The notes: generated by a model from the letters alone, not told the origin. A DNA stretch of 32,532 nucleotides from an uncultured Bacillaceae bacterium (GCA_937951955.1 CALGAD010000145.1:1-32532); one strand, 5' to 3'. Counted from the first letter of the stretch, positions 1 through 7,776 are shown. Program-made: numbers and translations.

Positions 1-55
1 TCAGCGCCGATGGTAGTGAGGGGATTCCCCTTGCGAGAGTAGGACGTCGCCGGGC
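1..55 (+). rRNA. rrf: 5S rRNA, 3' end (partial)
   Basis: The first 55 bases match the 3' part of a Bacillus-type 5S rRNA, including the TCAGCGCCGATGGTAGT segment, the GGGATTCCCC helix and the GAGAGTAGGACG segment before the closing strand. The gene begins outside the window. It shows that the window opens at the end of a ribosomal RNA operon, followed by a short tRNA cluster. The exact 3' end is estimated from the family and could shift by a base or two. Confidence 0.93.
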
Positions 56-80
56 CATCCTATAAATTTAAATATTTTTT

Positions 81-99
81 ATTACCGCGGGGTGGAGCA
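81..99 (+). repeat. Relic copy of the tRNA-fMet 5' end and its flank
   Basis: ATTACCGCGGGGTGGAGCA occurs here and again, identically, at 221-239, where it forms the last bases of the spacer and the first 14 bases of tRNA-fMet. After base 99 this copy diverges and no tRNA fold can be continued, so it is a truncated duplicate rather than a gene. The flank upstream of both copies is similarly AT-rich. Recombination between rRNA-operon spacers is the simplest origin, but that is inference. Confidence 0.75.
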
Positions 100-135
100 A
101 CGAGCATTACATCCCTGAATAAACAACGAGTTGTA

Positions 136-175
136 CCGATTTCGCAAACAACTTGAATAAGCTTACCGAAATCGG
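136..175. repeat. 9-bp perfect inverted repeat in the rRNA-tRNA spacer
   Basis: CCGATTTCG at 136-144 is the exact complement of CGAAATCGG at 167-175, giving a stem with a 22-base loop. It lies between the tRNA relic and the intact tRNA-fMet, inside the presumed rRNA-tRNA transcript. It may be a processing-related hairpin or part of the inserted material; no T-tract follows, so it is not an intrinsic terminator. Confidence 0.5.
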
Positions 176-225
176 GACAGCTGGAAACTTGGAGCATGGA
201 GAAATTTTTATTATTTTAATATTAC

Positions 226-299
<74 letters not shown>

Positions 300-302
300 T
301 TT

Positions 303-376
303 GGTCCGGTAGTTCAGTTGGTTAGAATGCCTGCCTGTCACGCAGGAGGTCGCGGGTTCGAGTCCCGTCCGGACCG
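303..376 (+). tRNA. tRNA-Asp (GTC)
   Basis: The acceptor arms GGTCCGG (303-309) and CCGGACC (369-375) pair perfectly, with discriminator G at 376. The anticodon loop CTGTCAC carries GTC, and the T arm CGCGGG-TTCGAGT-CCCGT is standard. No CCA is encoded. The gene starts three bases after tRNA-fMet, so both are probably cut from one rRNA-tRNA transcript. Confidence 0.96.
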
Positions 377-404
377 TTTTTATTTGCCTCGATACGGTGA
401 TTTG

Positions 405-432
405 ACCTTAGGATAAACTCCTAAGGTTTTTT
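405..432 (+). terminator. Intrinsic terminator of the rRNA-tRNA unit
   Basis: ACCTTAGGA (405-413) pairs perfectly with TCCTAAGGT (419-427) over a five-base loop and runs into six T residues, with a second T-rich stretch just after. It lies 28 bases past tRNA-Asp and closes the rRNA-tRNA transcript. Confidence 0.9.
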
Positions 433-903
433 GTTGTTTTTGAACTATGTTTGTTTAGATTGTTACGCAATATGGATTAAAGATCGTATTTGAAAACTTT
501 CAGAAGTATCTCTTACAAATTTTTTATAAAATGTTTTCGCGATACGGTGCTCGAAGTTCACGAAAGAACCGGATAAAATCGCGAAACCAGTTGCAGAAAA
601 TACGAAAAGTAGCATTGAAAATGCGAAACATCTATTAGCAATCACGAAACACTTTAGAGATTTCGCGAAAGTTAATGAAATGATTCACAAAAAATGTGTT
701 ATTCACCAGCGAAAAAGCATTTTTGCGTTGTAATTCGACTTCAAATGACTCTTTTTTTCTTTATATAGAAGAAAAAATCATTTCGCATGATGAAATAATA
801 ACGAGTAAACAGTACAATAAAAAAGCATAGTTGTCTATCACTGTTGCTATTTTGATGAGATTTCGATACATTAAGTGGGAGAAGAATGTAAAGTGGTGAC
901 CAT
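433..903. other. AT-rich intergenic region with no convincing gene
   Basis: About 470 bases separate the tRNA terminator from tsaE. No reading frame here has a good ribosome site or recognisable product. The stretch contains several GCGAAA/TTTCGC motifs, including a perfect TTTCGCGAAA palindrome at 661-670 and an inverted repeat TTTCGCGAT (535-543)/ATCGCGAAA (578-586). A promoter for tsaE must lie in or before the right end, but I could not single out convincing -35/-10 boxes. In B. subtilis thiL lies just upstream of tsaE; it is absent here. Confidence 0.6.
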
Positions 904-1374
904 ATGAAACGATATGAAATAGTTGTTCATGATGAAAACGAAATGTTGGCCTTTGCGGAGCGTCTCAGCCACTTTTTACAAGCTGGTGATGTTCTGGCAT
1001 TAGAAGGAGATCTTGGGGCTGGCAAGACGTCTTTTACAAAAGGCATTGCTAAAGGCCTAGGTATCAAGCGTACGGTCAATAGCCCGACCTTTACGATTAT
1101 AAAAGAATATCACGGCAAACTGCCGTTATATCATATGGATGTATATCGTTTAGAAGGATCTGATGAAGATTTAGGCTTTGACGAATATTTTTATGGAGAA
1201 GGAATCACCGTCGTGGAATGGGCTCATTTTATCGAAGACCAGATGCCAGAAGACCGTTTAACGATCGAGATTACTGTAAAAGAAGATACATCGAGAAATT
1301 TACGCTTCATTCCCGCAGGTGAACGCTACGAACAATTATGCGAGGAGTTTTTCAATGAACATTTTAGCAATTGA
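904..1374 (+). CDS. tsaE: tRNA t6A biosynthesis ATPase TsaE
   Basis: TsaE (YdiB/YjeE family) is the small cytoplasmic ATPase that works with TsaB and TsaD to put threonylcarbamoyl on A37 of ANN-decoding tRNAs. The 156-residue product has the family's usual length. It carries a P-loop GDLGAGKTS at residues 35-43, followed by the characteristic NSPTFTIIKEY and a later VVEWAH segment. It starts the tsaE-tsaB-rimI-tsaD cluster, and its 3' end overlaps tsaB by 20 bases, pointing to translational coupling. The ATG at 904 has a modest purine-rich site (GTGGTGA) upstream. Confidence 0.95.
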   Translation: MKRYEIVVHDENEMLAFAERLSHFLQAGDVLALEGDLGAGKTSFTKGIAKGLGIKRTVNSPTFTIIKEYHGKLPLYHMDVYRLEGSDEDLGFDEYFYGEGITVVEWAHFIEDQMPEDRLTIEITVKEDTSRNLRFIPAGERYEQLCEEFFNEHFSN

Positions 1375-2053
1375 TACGTCAACGAATGTCTTGGGGGTTG
1401 GCCTGGCTAACGAAGAAAAGATCATCGGTGAATACATAACGAATATCAAGCGCAATCATTCAACCCGTGTCCTGCCGGCAATCGACTTTTTACTCCGTGA
1501 TGTAGGGTATGAAATGCAGGATATTGATAAAATTGTCGTGGCGGAAGGACCCGGTTCTTATACAGGTCTCAGGATCGGAGTGACAATCGGGAAAACCCTC
1601 GCCTGGACGTTACAAATCCCGATCGCCGGGGTATCTAGTTTAAAAGCAATGGCAGCAAATGCCCGATATTTCACAGGCTATATTGCACCAATTATGGATG
1701 CACGCCGGGGCAATATTTTTACCGGCCTTTATCAGTATGTTGATGACCAACTTGTCCAAAAGATTGAAGATCAGCATACTTCTGCAGAAGAATGGGCGCA
1801 AAACTTAAAAGAAATGGACAGGCCGATCCTATTCATCGGGAATGATTTACCGTTACATAAAGAAACATTTCAAGCGATTTTGCAGGAAAATGTCAGATTT
1901 GCTTCGGTCCCGATAAATAATCAACGTCCGGGTGAACTCGCCCTTTTAGGCAAAGATGAACCGGAGCACGATGTGCATTCCTTTGTACCGAATTACCTCC
2001 GTTTAGCGGAAGCAGAGGCGAAATGGCGGGAAAGAAATCAGGTTCAAGAATGA
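1355..2053 (+). CDS. tsaB: tRNA t6A biosynthesis protein TsaB
   Basis: TsaB (YdiC/YeaZ) is the inactive paralogue of TsaD and acts as its dimer partner in t6A synthesis. The product is 232 residues and begins MNILAIDTST, the usual ASKHA-fold start, with AEGPGSYTGLRIGV further in. The ATG at 1355 is chosen because GAGGAG lies seven bases upstream; an in-frame upstream start at 1319 would add twelve unconserved residues. It overlaps the end of tsaE and ends 12 bases before rimI. Confidence 0.95.
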   Translation: MNILAIDTSTNVLGVGLANEEKIIGEYITNIKRNHSTRVLPAIDFLLRDVGYEMQDIDKIVVAEGPGSYTGLRIGVTIGKTLAWTLQIPIAGVSSLKAMAANARYFTGYIAPIMDARRGNIFTGLYQYVDDQLVQKIEDQHTSAEEWAQNLKEMDRPILFIGNDLPLHKETFQAILQENVRFASVPINNQRPGELALLGKDEPEHDVHSFVPNYLRLAEAEAKWRERNQVQE

Positions 2054-2065
2054 AAGGGAATTTCG

Positions 2066-2521
2066 ATGCAGATACAACCGAATTTTCGCAAGTTAACGAT
2101 CGAAGACCTGGAGGATATTTACTATATCGAACGGGCCTCATTTACCTCACCATGGACGAAGGATGCGTTTATCCATGAACTGACAGAAAACCCGTATGCC
2201 ACGTATATCGGTCTTGAAGTGGACGGGAAACTCGTTGCTTATGGCGGCTATTGGCTAATTATTGATGAAGCGCATATTACGAATATCGCCGTGCTGCCGG
2301 AATACCGGGGTAAAAAATTAGGCGAAAAATTGTTACGAAAAATGCTCGATGAAATTGTGGAACATGGTGGAATCCGGGTTAGTCTAGAAGTACGGGTATC
2401 CAATACGGTTGCACAAAACCTGTACCGGAAATTTGGCTTCGTTACAGGTGGTATTCGCAAAGGATATTATTCAGATAATTACGAGGATGCAATAGTGATG
2501 TGGGTGAATTTACATGAGTGA
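2066..2521 (+). CDS. rimI: GNAT N-acetyltransferase, RimI family
   Basis: This 151-residue protein is a GCN5-related acetyltransferase of the RimI (YdiD) type, known to acetylate the N-terminal alanine of ribosomal protein S18. The acetyl-CoA binding segment is visible as VLPEYRGKKLGEKLL around residues 74-88. The C-terminal EVRVSNTVAQNLYRKFGF motif is also typical. An AAAGGGA ribosome site precedes the ATG. It sits between tsaB and tsaD, as in many Bacillota, and overlaps the start of tsaD by eight bases. The actual substrate cannot be read from the sequence. Confidence 0.93.
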   Translation: MQIQPNFRKLTIEDLEDIYYIERASFTSPWTKDAFIHELTENPYATYIGLEVDGKLVAYGGYWLIIDEAHITNIAVLPEYRGKKLGEKLLRKMLDEIVEHGGIRVSLEVRVSNTVAQNLYRKFGFVTGGIRKGYYSDNYEDAIVMWVNLHE

Positions 2522-3536
2522 ACAATTTATATTAGGAATCGAAACGAGTTGTGATGAAACGGCAGCTTCTGTCGTGAAAAATGGCCGGGAGGTTATCAGC
2601 AATGTCGTCGCCTCCCAGATCGATATTCATAAGCGGTATGGCGGGGTCGTTCCGGAGATTGCATCCCGGCAGCACGTCGGTAATATGACGATCGTCATTG
2701 AAGAAGCGATGCGCCAGGCCGGCTTAGATTTTAAAGATTTAACAGCCATTGCGGTTACACAAGGACCGGGACTTGTCGGAGCGTTATTAATCGGTGTGGA
2801 GGCGGCAAAAGCTCTCGCCTATGCCCATTCCCTTCCCCTTATTCCTGTCCATCATATTGCCGGTCATATTTATGCGAACCGCTTTGTCGCCGAGATGAAG
2901 TTTCCTTTGATAGCGTTAGTCGTTTCAGGGGGACATACGGAACTAATTTACATGAAAGAACACGGTCATTTTGAGGTAATCGGCGAGACCCGAGACGATG
3001 CGGCAGGGGAAGCGTATGATAAGGTCGCCCGGACATTAAATCTCCCGTATCCAGGCGGTCCCCATATCGACCGGCTCGCACAAGATGGAGAGCCTACGAT
3101 TGATTTTCCCCGTGCCTGGCTGGAGGACGGCTCGTATGACTTCAGTTTCAGCGGTTTGAAGTCGGCGGTCATTAATATGCAACATAACGCAAAACAGCGC
3201 GGTGAAGAAGTCAATCCTGCCGAAATTGCCGCCAGTTTTCAGGAAAGCGTGATCGATGTTCTCGTTACGAAAACGATACGGGCTGCAAAAGAATATGAAG
3301 CGAAACAAATTCTCGTTGCCGGCGGTGTCGCGGCGAACCGTGGTTTACGCAATCGTCTCAATGAAAAGATCGCGGAACTCAGAGGTGTGGAGCTTGTGAT
3401 TCCGCCGTTGAAATATTGTACGGACAATGCAGCAATGATTGCCGCAGCCGGTAGTGTGTTTTATGAAAAAGGAATTCGGGCGGATTTATCGTTAAATGCC
3501 AATCCCGGTCTAGATTTGATGTTATTCAGTCGTTAA
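2514..3536 (+). CDS. tsaD: tRNA N6-adenosine threonylcarbamoyltransferase TsaD
   Basis: TsaD (Gcp/YdiE/Kae1) is the catalytic subunit that transfers threonylcarbamoyl from threonylcarbamoyl-AMP to A37 of tRNA. The 340-residue product begins with the family signature GIETSCDETAASVV. It carries the metal-binding HHIAGH at residues 113-118 and the C-terminal VAGGVAANRGLR segment. Length and motifs are normal. Its start overlaps rimI, so the four genes from tsaE probably form one operon, closed by the hairpin at 3537-3570. Confidence 0.97.
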   Translation: MSEQFILGIETSCDETAASVVKNGREVISNVVASQIDIHKRYGGVVPEIASRQHVGNMTIVIEEAMRQAGLDFKDLTAIAVTQGPGLVGALLIGVEAAKALAYAHSLPLIPVHHIAGHIYANRFVAEMKFPLIALVVSGGHTELIYMKEHGHFEVIGETRDDAAGEAYDKVARTLNLPYPGGPHIDRLAQDGEPTIDFPRAWLEDGSYDFSFSGLKSAVINMQHNAKQRGEEVNPAEIAASFQESVIDVLVTKTIRAAKEYEAKQILVAGGVAANRGLRNRLNEKIAELRGVELVIPPLKYCTDNAAMIAAAGSVFYEKGIRADLSLNANPGLDLMLFSR

Positions 3537-3570
3537 AGGGTTGCTCACGTTGGTGGGCAATCCTTTTTTT
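3537..3570 (+). terminator. Intrinsic terminator after tsaD
   Basis: Bases 3537-3548 (AGGGTTGCTCAC) pair with 3553-3564 (GTGGGCAATCCT) as a 12-bp stem with two G-T pairs and a four-base loop, followed directly by seven T residues. It starts right after the tsaD stop codon. Confidence 0.92.
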
Positions 3571-3585
3571 ATATCGTGAATAAGT

Positions 3586-3762
3586 TGTGGATAGCTATGT
3601 GAAAAAGTTACTAAGTAGCGATAGAAAAAGTTATTATGACAGTATTCGACAAATTGTGCACAAAAACTGTGGATAAAGTCGACTGAATCTGTGGACTTTG
3701 TGGAAAAACCTTAAAAACATGATGATAACAACTGTGTGTAATGTGGATAAATCTGTGGATAG
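3586..3762. promoter_or_regulatory. Cluster of DnaA-box-like sites
   Basis: Two perfect DnaA boxes (TGTGGATAA, complement of TTATCCACA) occur at 3668-3676 and 3742-3750. TGTGGATAG with one mismatch occurs at 3586-3594 and 3754-3762. Weaker forms are TGTGGACTT (3690-3698) and TGTGGAAAA (3699-3707), and a TTGTGCACAA palindrome sits at 3654-3663. All box-like copies point the same way. The stretch lies between two convergent terminators, so it is untranscribed spacer. DnaA-box clusters are known to titrate DnaA or control genes; no unwinding element or replication gene is nearby, so an origin is unlikely. Confidence 0.6.
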
Positions 3763-3795
3763 TGTTGAAAGTTTAGTCGGTTTTTTTCGAACAAA

Positions 3796-3825
3796 GAAAA
3801 AGGGAAGGACGGTTGTTCCTTCCCT
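3796..3825 (-). terminator. Intrinsic terminator of the ABC-F gene (reverse strand)
   Basis: AGGGAAGGA (3801-3809) pairs with TCCTTCCCT (3817-3825) over a seven-base loop. Read on the reverse strand, the stem is followed by a T-tract formed by the A-run at 3797-3801. It lies about 35 bases past the stop of the ABC-F gene. Confidence 0.85.
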
Positions 3826-3860
3826 GAAACGTCTGTCTATATCATAAATTTACACGACAA

Positions 3861-5816
3861 CTAGTCGTCACGAAATTCTTCCTTCTCGAGTAATTCTTCT
3901 AGTTCGGCCCATTGTTCCAATAATGCATCGATTTCTTGTTTTGCCTCGTCAATACTGGCACTGATCTTTCCTGCCTGTTCATAATCCATATAGACATCCG
4001 GCTGCAGCAATTTTTCTTCTTCATTATTGACAAAGTTTTCCAGTTCTTCAATCCGTTGTTGAATCTCTTCGATCTGCCGCTGATAGCGCCGTTTCAAGCG
4101 GGCGATCTCTTTACTTTGCTCGTAACTCGATTTTTCTTTGCCACCTGCACGATCTCTAGCCTGTTGCTCCCGGGCTTCTTTTTCTTGCTGAATTTCCAGC
4201 ATTTCCTGTTTCTTTTCTACATAGTAATCGTAATCCCCGAGGTATTCCGTCACTCCATCTGTGGACAACTCGAGTACCTTGGTCGCGATGCGATTGATAA
4301 AATAACGGTCATGGGAAACAAAGAGAATCGTTCCCGGATAATCGATGAGCGCATTTTCCAAAATTTCTTTACTTGGTAAATCGAGATGGTTCGTCGGTTC
4401 GTCTAATATCAGGAAGTTTGCCTTTTTCAACATCAATTTCGCCAGGGCGAGTCTTGCCCGTTCACCACCGCTTAAAGCGGAGACCGGTTTTAAAATGTCA
4501 TCGCCACTGAATAAGAAACCCCCGAGAATGCTGCGCACCTCTTTTTCGATCAAGCTCGGGTATTCATCCCATAGTTCATCGATTACCTTCTTATTCGAGG
4601 TAAGATCCGCCTGTTCCTGGTCGTAATAGGCGATGGTGACATTCGTACCGAATTGAATCGATCCGGACAATTTCGGGATATGATTGGCGATCGTTTTTAA
4701 TAATGTGGACTTACCGATACCGTTCGGGCCTAACAGTGCAATCGCCTCGCCCCGGGTTACCCGAAAATTGATGTTGCTGGCGATCGGTTCATCTTCATAA
4801 CCGATCTGTAGATTGGAGACGTTCAACACTTCATTGCCACTTTGCCGCTCGATTTCAAAAGCGAAGCGGGCGGTTTTCTCATCTCCCTGGGGCTTTTCGA
4901 TGAGTTCCATCCGTTCTAAAGCTTTGCGTCTGCTTTGCGCCCTTTTGGTCGTCGAGGCCCGGGCGATATTGCGCTGGATGAACTCTTTCATTCGGGCGAT
5001 TTCTTCTTGTTGTCGCTCATACAGTTTAAGCTGCCGTTCGTAGTTTTCCGCCTTTTGGATTAAATACTGGCTGTAGTTTCCCACATATCTCGTTAACGTA
5101 TGATTGGCACATTCATATACTTGCGTGACGAGTTTATCTAAAAAATAGCGGTCGTGGGAGACGATTAAAATGGCCCCGCGATAATTTTGCAAATATTGTT
5201 CGAGCCAAGTTAACGTATCGATATCGAGATGGTTCGTTGGCTCATCGAGAATTAAAATATCGGGCTTGGAAAGCAACAGTTTTCCGAGAGCGAGCCGGGT
5301 CTTTTGTCCGCCACTTAAAGTAGAAATTTTCGTGTCGTAATCGTAGTCAGCAAAATTTAACCCGTGTAAAACGGAACGAATCTCCGCTTCATATTGATAC
5401 CCGCCCCGGTTTTTATATTCCGTCTGCAATTTATCGTATTCGGCGAGCACTTTATCATAGCGGACTTGATCGGAATAAACAGCTTCATCGGCCATCATCT
5501 GTTCCAATTCCCGCAGACGTTTTTCCATCTCCTGTAAATCCTCGAAAATGAGAAGCATCTCATCCCAGATGGAAAGGTCTGAATCGAGACCGGTATGCTG
5601 ATCCAGATATCCTAAAGTGACTTCTTTCGGTTTATAAATTTCTCCGGAGTCATAAGATAGTTCCCCGGCGATAATTTTCAATAATGTTGATTTTCCCGAG
5701 CCATTGCGGCCGACAATAGCAATTCGATCATTTGACTGTATTTCTAGTTTAATATTCGATAAAATAAGTTCAGCGCCAAAATACTTTGTGACCTGGTTCA
5801 CTTGTAGTAAAATCAT
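3861..5816 (-). CDS. ydiF: ABC-F family ATPase (YdiF-like)
   Basis: The 651-residue product has two ATP-binding cassettes joined by a linker and no membrane segment, the ABC-F layout. The first cassette has GRNGSGKST, LSGGQKTRLALGKLL and LILDEPTNHLD. The second has GPNGIGKST, LSGGERARLALAKL and LILDEPTNHLD. A long charged coiled coil fills the C-terminus. ABC-F proteins bind the ribosomal E site and ease stalled translation or antibiotic block; which role applies here is not visible. The ATG at 5816 is preferred over an upstream in-frame start at 5843 because GAGGTG lies just before it. Gene position next to rex matches ydiF of B. subtilis. Confidence 0.95.
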   Translation of the reverse strand: MILLQVNQVTKYFGAELILSNIKLEIQSNDRIAIVGRNGSGKSTLLKIIAGELSYDSGEIYKPKEVTLGYLDQHTGLDSDLSIWDEMLLIFEDLQEMEKRLRELEQMMADEAVYSDQVRYDKVLAEYDKLQTEYKNRGGYQYEAEIRSVLHGLNFADYDYDTKISTLSGGQKTRLALGKLLLSKPDILILDEPTNHLDIDTLTWLEQYLQNYRGAILIVSHDRYFLDKLVTQVYECANHTLTRYVGNYSQYLIQKAENYERQLKLYERQQEEIARMKEFIQRNIARASTTKRAQSRRKALERMELIEKPQGDEKTARFAFEIERQSGNEVLNVSNLQIGYEDEPIASNINFRVTRGEAIALLGPNGIGKSTLLKTIANHIPKLSGSIQFGTNVTIAYYDQEQADLTSNKKVIDELWDEYPSLIEKEVRSILGGFLFSGDDILKPVSALSGGERARLALAKLMLKKANFLILDEPTNHLDLPSKEILENALIDYPGTILFVSHDRYFINRIATKVLELSTDGVTEYLGDYDYYVEKKQEMLEIQQEKEAREQQARDRAGGKEKSSYEQSKEIARLKRRYQRQIEEIQQRIEELENFVNNEEEKLLQPDVYMDYEQAGKISASIDEAKQEIDALLEQWAELEELLEKEEFRDD

Positions 5817-6091
5817 ATAAACACCTCGATTGACTTCGAACACTTATAATCAATAGTACATGAAGTGAGGGAATCATGGCAACTAAGAAAGAGGGATAAA
5901 AAAACAAGACTTTTCACAAATAATCGTGTATTATAATAAAAAAGTGAATAATTCGTTAAATTTATATATTCAATATATTTCACAGTTCCAACTATTGTTA
6001 TGTTGCATTGGAAGCGTTGACAAAATTCGACATTGTTCAATTAGTCATTTACAACAAATTATTTTTACATAAAAACATAGGAGGTTTGATT

Positions 6092-6802
6092 ATGGGATCA
6101 GAGCAAGTAAAAATTCCAAAGGCAACGGCGAAGAGACTTCCTTTGTATTATCGATTTATCCAAAATCTACATAATTCAGGGAAGCAGCGGGTCTCTTCTG
6201 CAGAATTGAGTGAAGCTGTGAAAGTGGACTCCGCGACCATTCGCAGGGATTTTTCATATTTTGGTGCCCTTGGAAAAAAAGGTTATGGGTATAATGTGCA
6301 GTATTTGTTGAACTTTTTCCGGAAAACGTTAAATCAAGACGAATTAACAAAAGTAGCTTTAGTCGGTGTCGGTAATTTAGGGACTGCGTTATTAAATTAT
6401 AATTTTACGAAGGGGAACAATACGAAAATTGTCCACGCCTTTGATACGAATGAGTCGAAAATTGGTACAAAAATAGGCGATGTTACCGTAAAGAGCGTCG
6501 ATGAATTAGAAGATACATTATTGGAAGAAGGCATTGACGTTGCCATTTTAACGGTGCCGGCTCATGCCGCACAGGTCGTAACCGATCGTTTAGTCAAAGC
6601 GAATATTAAAGGAATTTTAAACTTTACACCGGCACGCATCACGGTGCCACCAACCGTGCGTGTCCATCATATTGACCTGGCGGTAGAACTGCAATCTTTT
6701 GTATACTTCATCAATAATTTCCCACCGGAAGAGGATGAAATGGAAACGACTGAACAAAAGGAAAATATAGAAGACCTCGTAACAACGGACACGAGTGAAT
6801 AA
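6092..6802 (+). CDS. rex: Redox-sensing transcriptional repressor Rex
   Basis: Rex senses the NADH/NAD+ ratio and represses fermentation and respiration genes when NADH is low. The 236-residue product has the N-terminal winged helix with VSSAELSEAVKVDSATIRRDFSYFG, then a Rossmann domain with GVGNLG at 92-97. The C-terminal domain-swap region NFTPARITVPPTVRVHHIDLAVELQ is present. The C-terminus carries an acidic tail rich in E, D and T, slightly longer than in B. subtilis. The ATG at 6092 follows AGGAGGT by six bases; an in-frame upstream extension to 6008 lacks such a site. In B. subtilis moaC lies between ydiF and rex; it is absent here. Confidence 0.96.
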   Translation: MGSEQVKIPKATAKRLPLYYRFIQNLHNSGKQRVSSAELSEAVKVDSATIRRDFSYFGALGKKGYGYNVQYLLNFFRKTLNQDELTKVALVGVGNLGTALLNYNFTKGNNTKIVHAFDTNESKIGTKIGDVTVKSVDELEDTLLEEGIDVAILTVPAHAAQVVTDRLVKANIKGILNFTPARITVPPTVRVHHIDLAVELQSFVYFINNFPPEEDEMETTEQKENIEDLVTTDTSE

Positions 6803-6829
6803 GCGAGTTTCTGGGGATCGGGAAGGGGT

Positions 6830-6977
6830 ATAGGAGTAATGAAGAGGTTACGAGCCTGCCAATCGGCAAGGAGTGCAGATGTTTTAGCGCAAGGAAAAAT
6901 AGCTGCTAGCTGGCGTTCGTTCTGTTTGGGCCGTGCGATAAAGAACGCAACGCTTGCACAATGAGGATGACTCCTAT
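6830..6977 (+). other. Structured leader RNA candidate upstream of tatC
   Basis: ATAGGAGTAAT (6830-6840) pairs with ATGACTCCTAT (6967-6977) in 10 of 11 positions and encloses two further hairpins. One is 6855-6860 with 6865-6871 (one bulge). The other is GCGTTCGTTCT (6913-6923) with AGAACGCAACGC (6942-6953), 11 pairs and one bulge. The closing stem includes the first two bases of the tatC ATG, so folding could hide the start. The same AGGAG lies just before an ATG at 6839 that opens a 41-codon frame ending at 6964, beside the tatC ribosome site. I recognise no known riboswitch motif. The tatA gene expected here is absent. Confidence 0.45.
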
Positions 6978-7731
6978 GAATAAAAAAGATATGACCGTTT
7001 TAGAACATATTCTTGAACTGCGCAAACGGCTCGTTTTTATCTTGATTTTTTTCATCATTGCTTTTGGGGCAGGGATTTTCCTAGCGCGGCCGGCGATTTT
7101 GTATTTGCAAGATTCAAAAGAAGCGGCCCACCTGCACTTGAATGTTTTTCGCGTAACGGATCCGATTGTCATCTATTTAGAAATGGCTTTTGTCATTGCC
7201 TGTATCATTACATTCCCGATCATTCTTTATCAAGTATGGGCGTTTGTTTCTCCTGGTTTATTGGAAAAAGAACGTAAGGTGACGTTGAGCTATATTCCGC
7301 TTGCCATCGTGTTATTTCTGGCGGGAATTGCTTTTGCGTACTTTATTCTTTTTCCGTATGTCTTGCTATTTACGACCAAAGTTAGCGAGCAAATCAATGT
7401 CAACCAGGTTATTGGCATTAATGAATTTTTCCACTTTTTATATCAGTTAACATTACCTTTCGGGTTTTTGTTCCAGCTACCGGTAATCATCTTGTTTTTA
7501 ACCCGACTGGAGATCATCACGCCGCAATTCTTAAAAAGGGTGCGGAAATATGCGTATTTTGTTTTATTAATTGTGGCAGCATTGATCACACCCCCGGATG
7601 TGATTTCACAAGTCATTGTCGTTCTACCCCTCATCGCGTTGTATGAGATCAGTATTTGGATTGCAAAGATCGGTTATCGTAAAAAGATGAAGAATCAACA
7701 AGATGCAAAAAAGCCGTTTCATTCCGCATAA
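6976..7731 (+). CDS. tatC: Sec-independent protein translocase TatC
   Basis: TatC is the six-helix membrane core of the twin-arginine translocase that exports folded proteins. The 251-residue product shows the cytoplasmic N-terminus DMTVLEHILELRKRL and the conserved WAFVSPGLLEKER region. The later LTRLEIITPQFLKRVRKYAYF and LIVAALITPPDVISQ segments are also typical. Six hydrophobic helices can be counted. The ATG at 6976 is chosen because GAGG lies nine bases upstream; an earlier in-frame ATG at 6961 lacks a site. In B. subtilis tatAy precedes tatCy, but no TatA-like helix is encoded between rex and this gene, so TatA must come from elsewhere. Confidence 0.95.
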   Translation: MNKKDMTVLEHILELRKRLVFILIFFIIAFGAGIFLARPAILYLQDSKEAAHLHLNVFRVTDPIVIYLEMAFVIACIITFPIILYQVWAFVSPGLLEKERKVTLSYIPLAIVLFLAGIAFAYFILFPYVLLFTTKVSEQINVNQVIGINEFFHFLYQLTLPFGFLFQLPVIILFLTRLEIITPQFLKRVRKYAYFVLLIVAALITPPDVISQVIVVLPLIALYEISIWIAKIGYRKKMKNQQDAKKPFHSA

Positions 7732-7733
7732 GA

Positions 7734-7776
7734 AAAAGACTCGCCCGTGAAAACCGTTTATACGAGCGAGTCTTTT
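7734..7776. terminator. Bidirectional terminator between tatC and ydiK
   Basis: AAAAGACTCGC (7734-7744) pairs perfectly with GCGAGTCTTTT (7766-7776). T-rich sequence follows on the forward strand, and an A-run at 7733-7737 supplies T residues on the reverse strand, so it can end both the tatC transcript and the convergent ydiK transcript. The ydiK stop codon overlaps its edge. Confidence 0.85.

Noticed and set aside
463..645. Reverse-strand 60-codon frame with a hydrophobic start (MIANRCFAFSMLLF)
   Set aside because: No ribosome site, no known family, composition like the surrounding AT-rich spacer, and it covers the inverted repeats there.
3571..3795. Replication origin
   Set aside because: There are DnaA-like boxes, but no AT-rich unwinding element with DnaA-trio sequence and no dnaA, dnaN or rep gene next to them.
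5911..5985. Rex operator upstream of rex
   Set aside because: TTCACAA and TTCACAG half-sites are present, but no full TTGTGAA-N4-TTCACAA palindrome was found.
6839..6964. 41-codon frame as a real protein gene
   Set aside because: Its SD spacing is only two bases and the residues (rich in R, A, S, C) resemble no family. It is kept only as a possible leader peptide in the structured-RNA finding.
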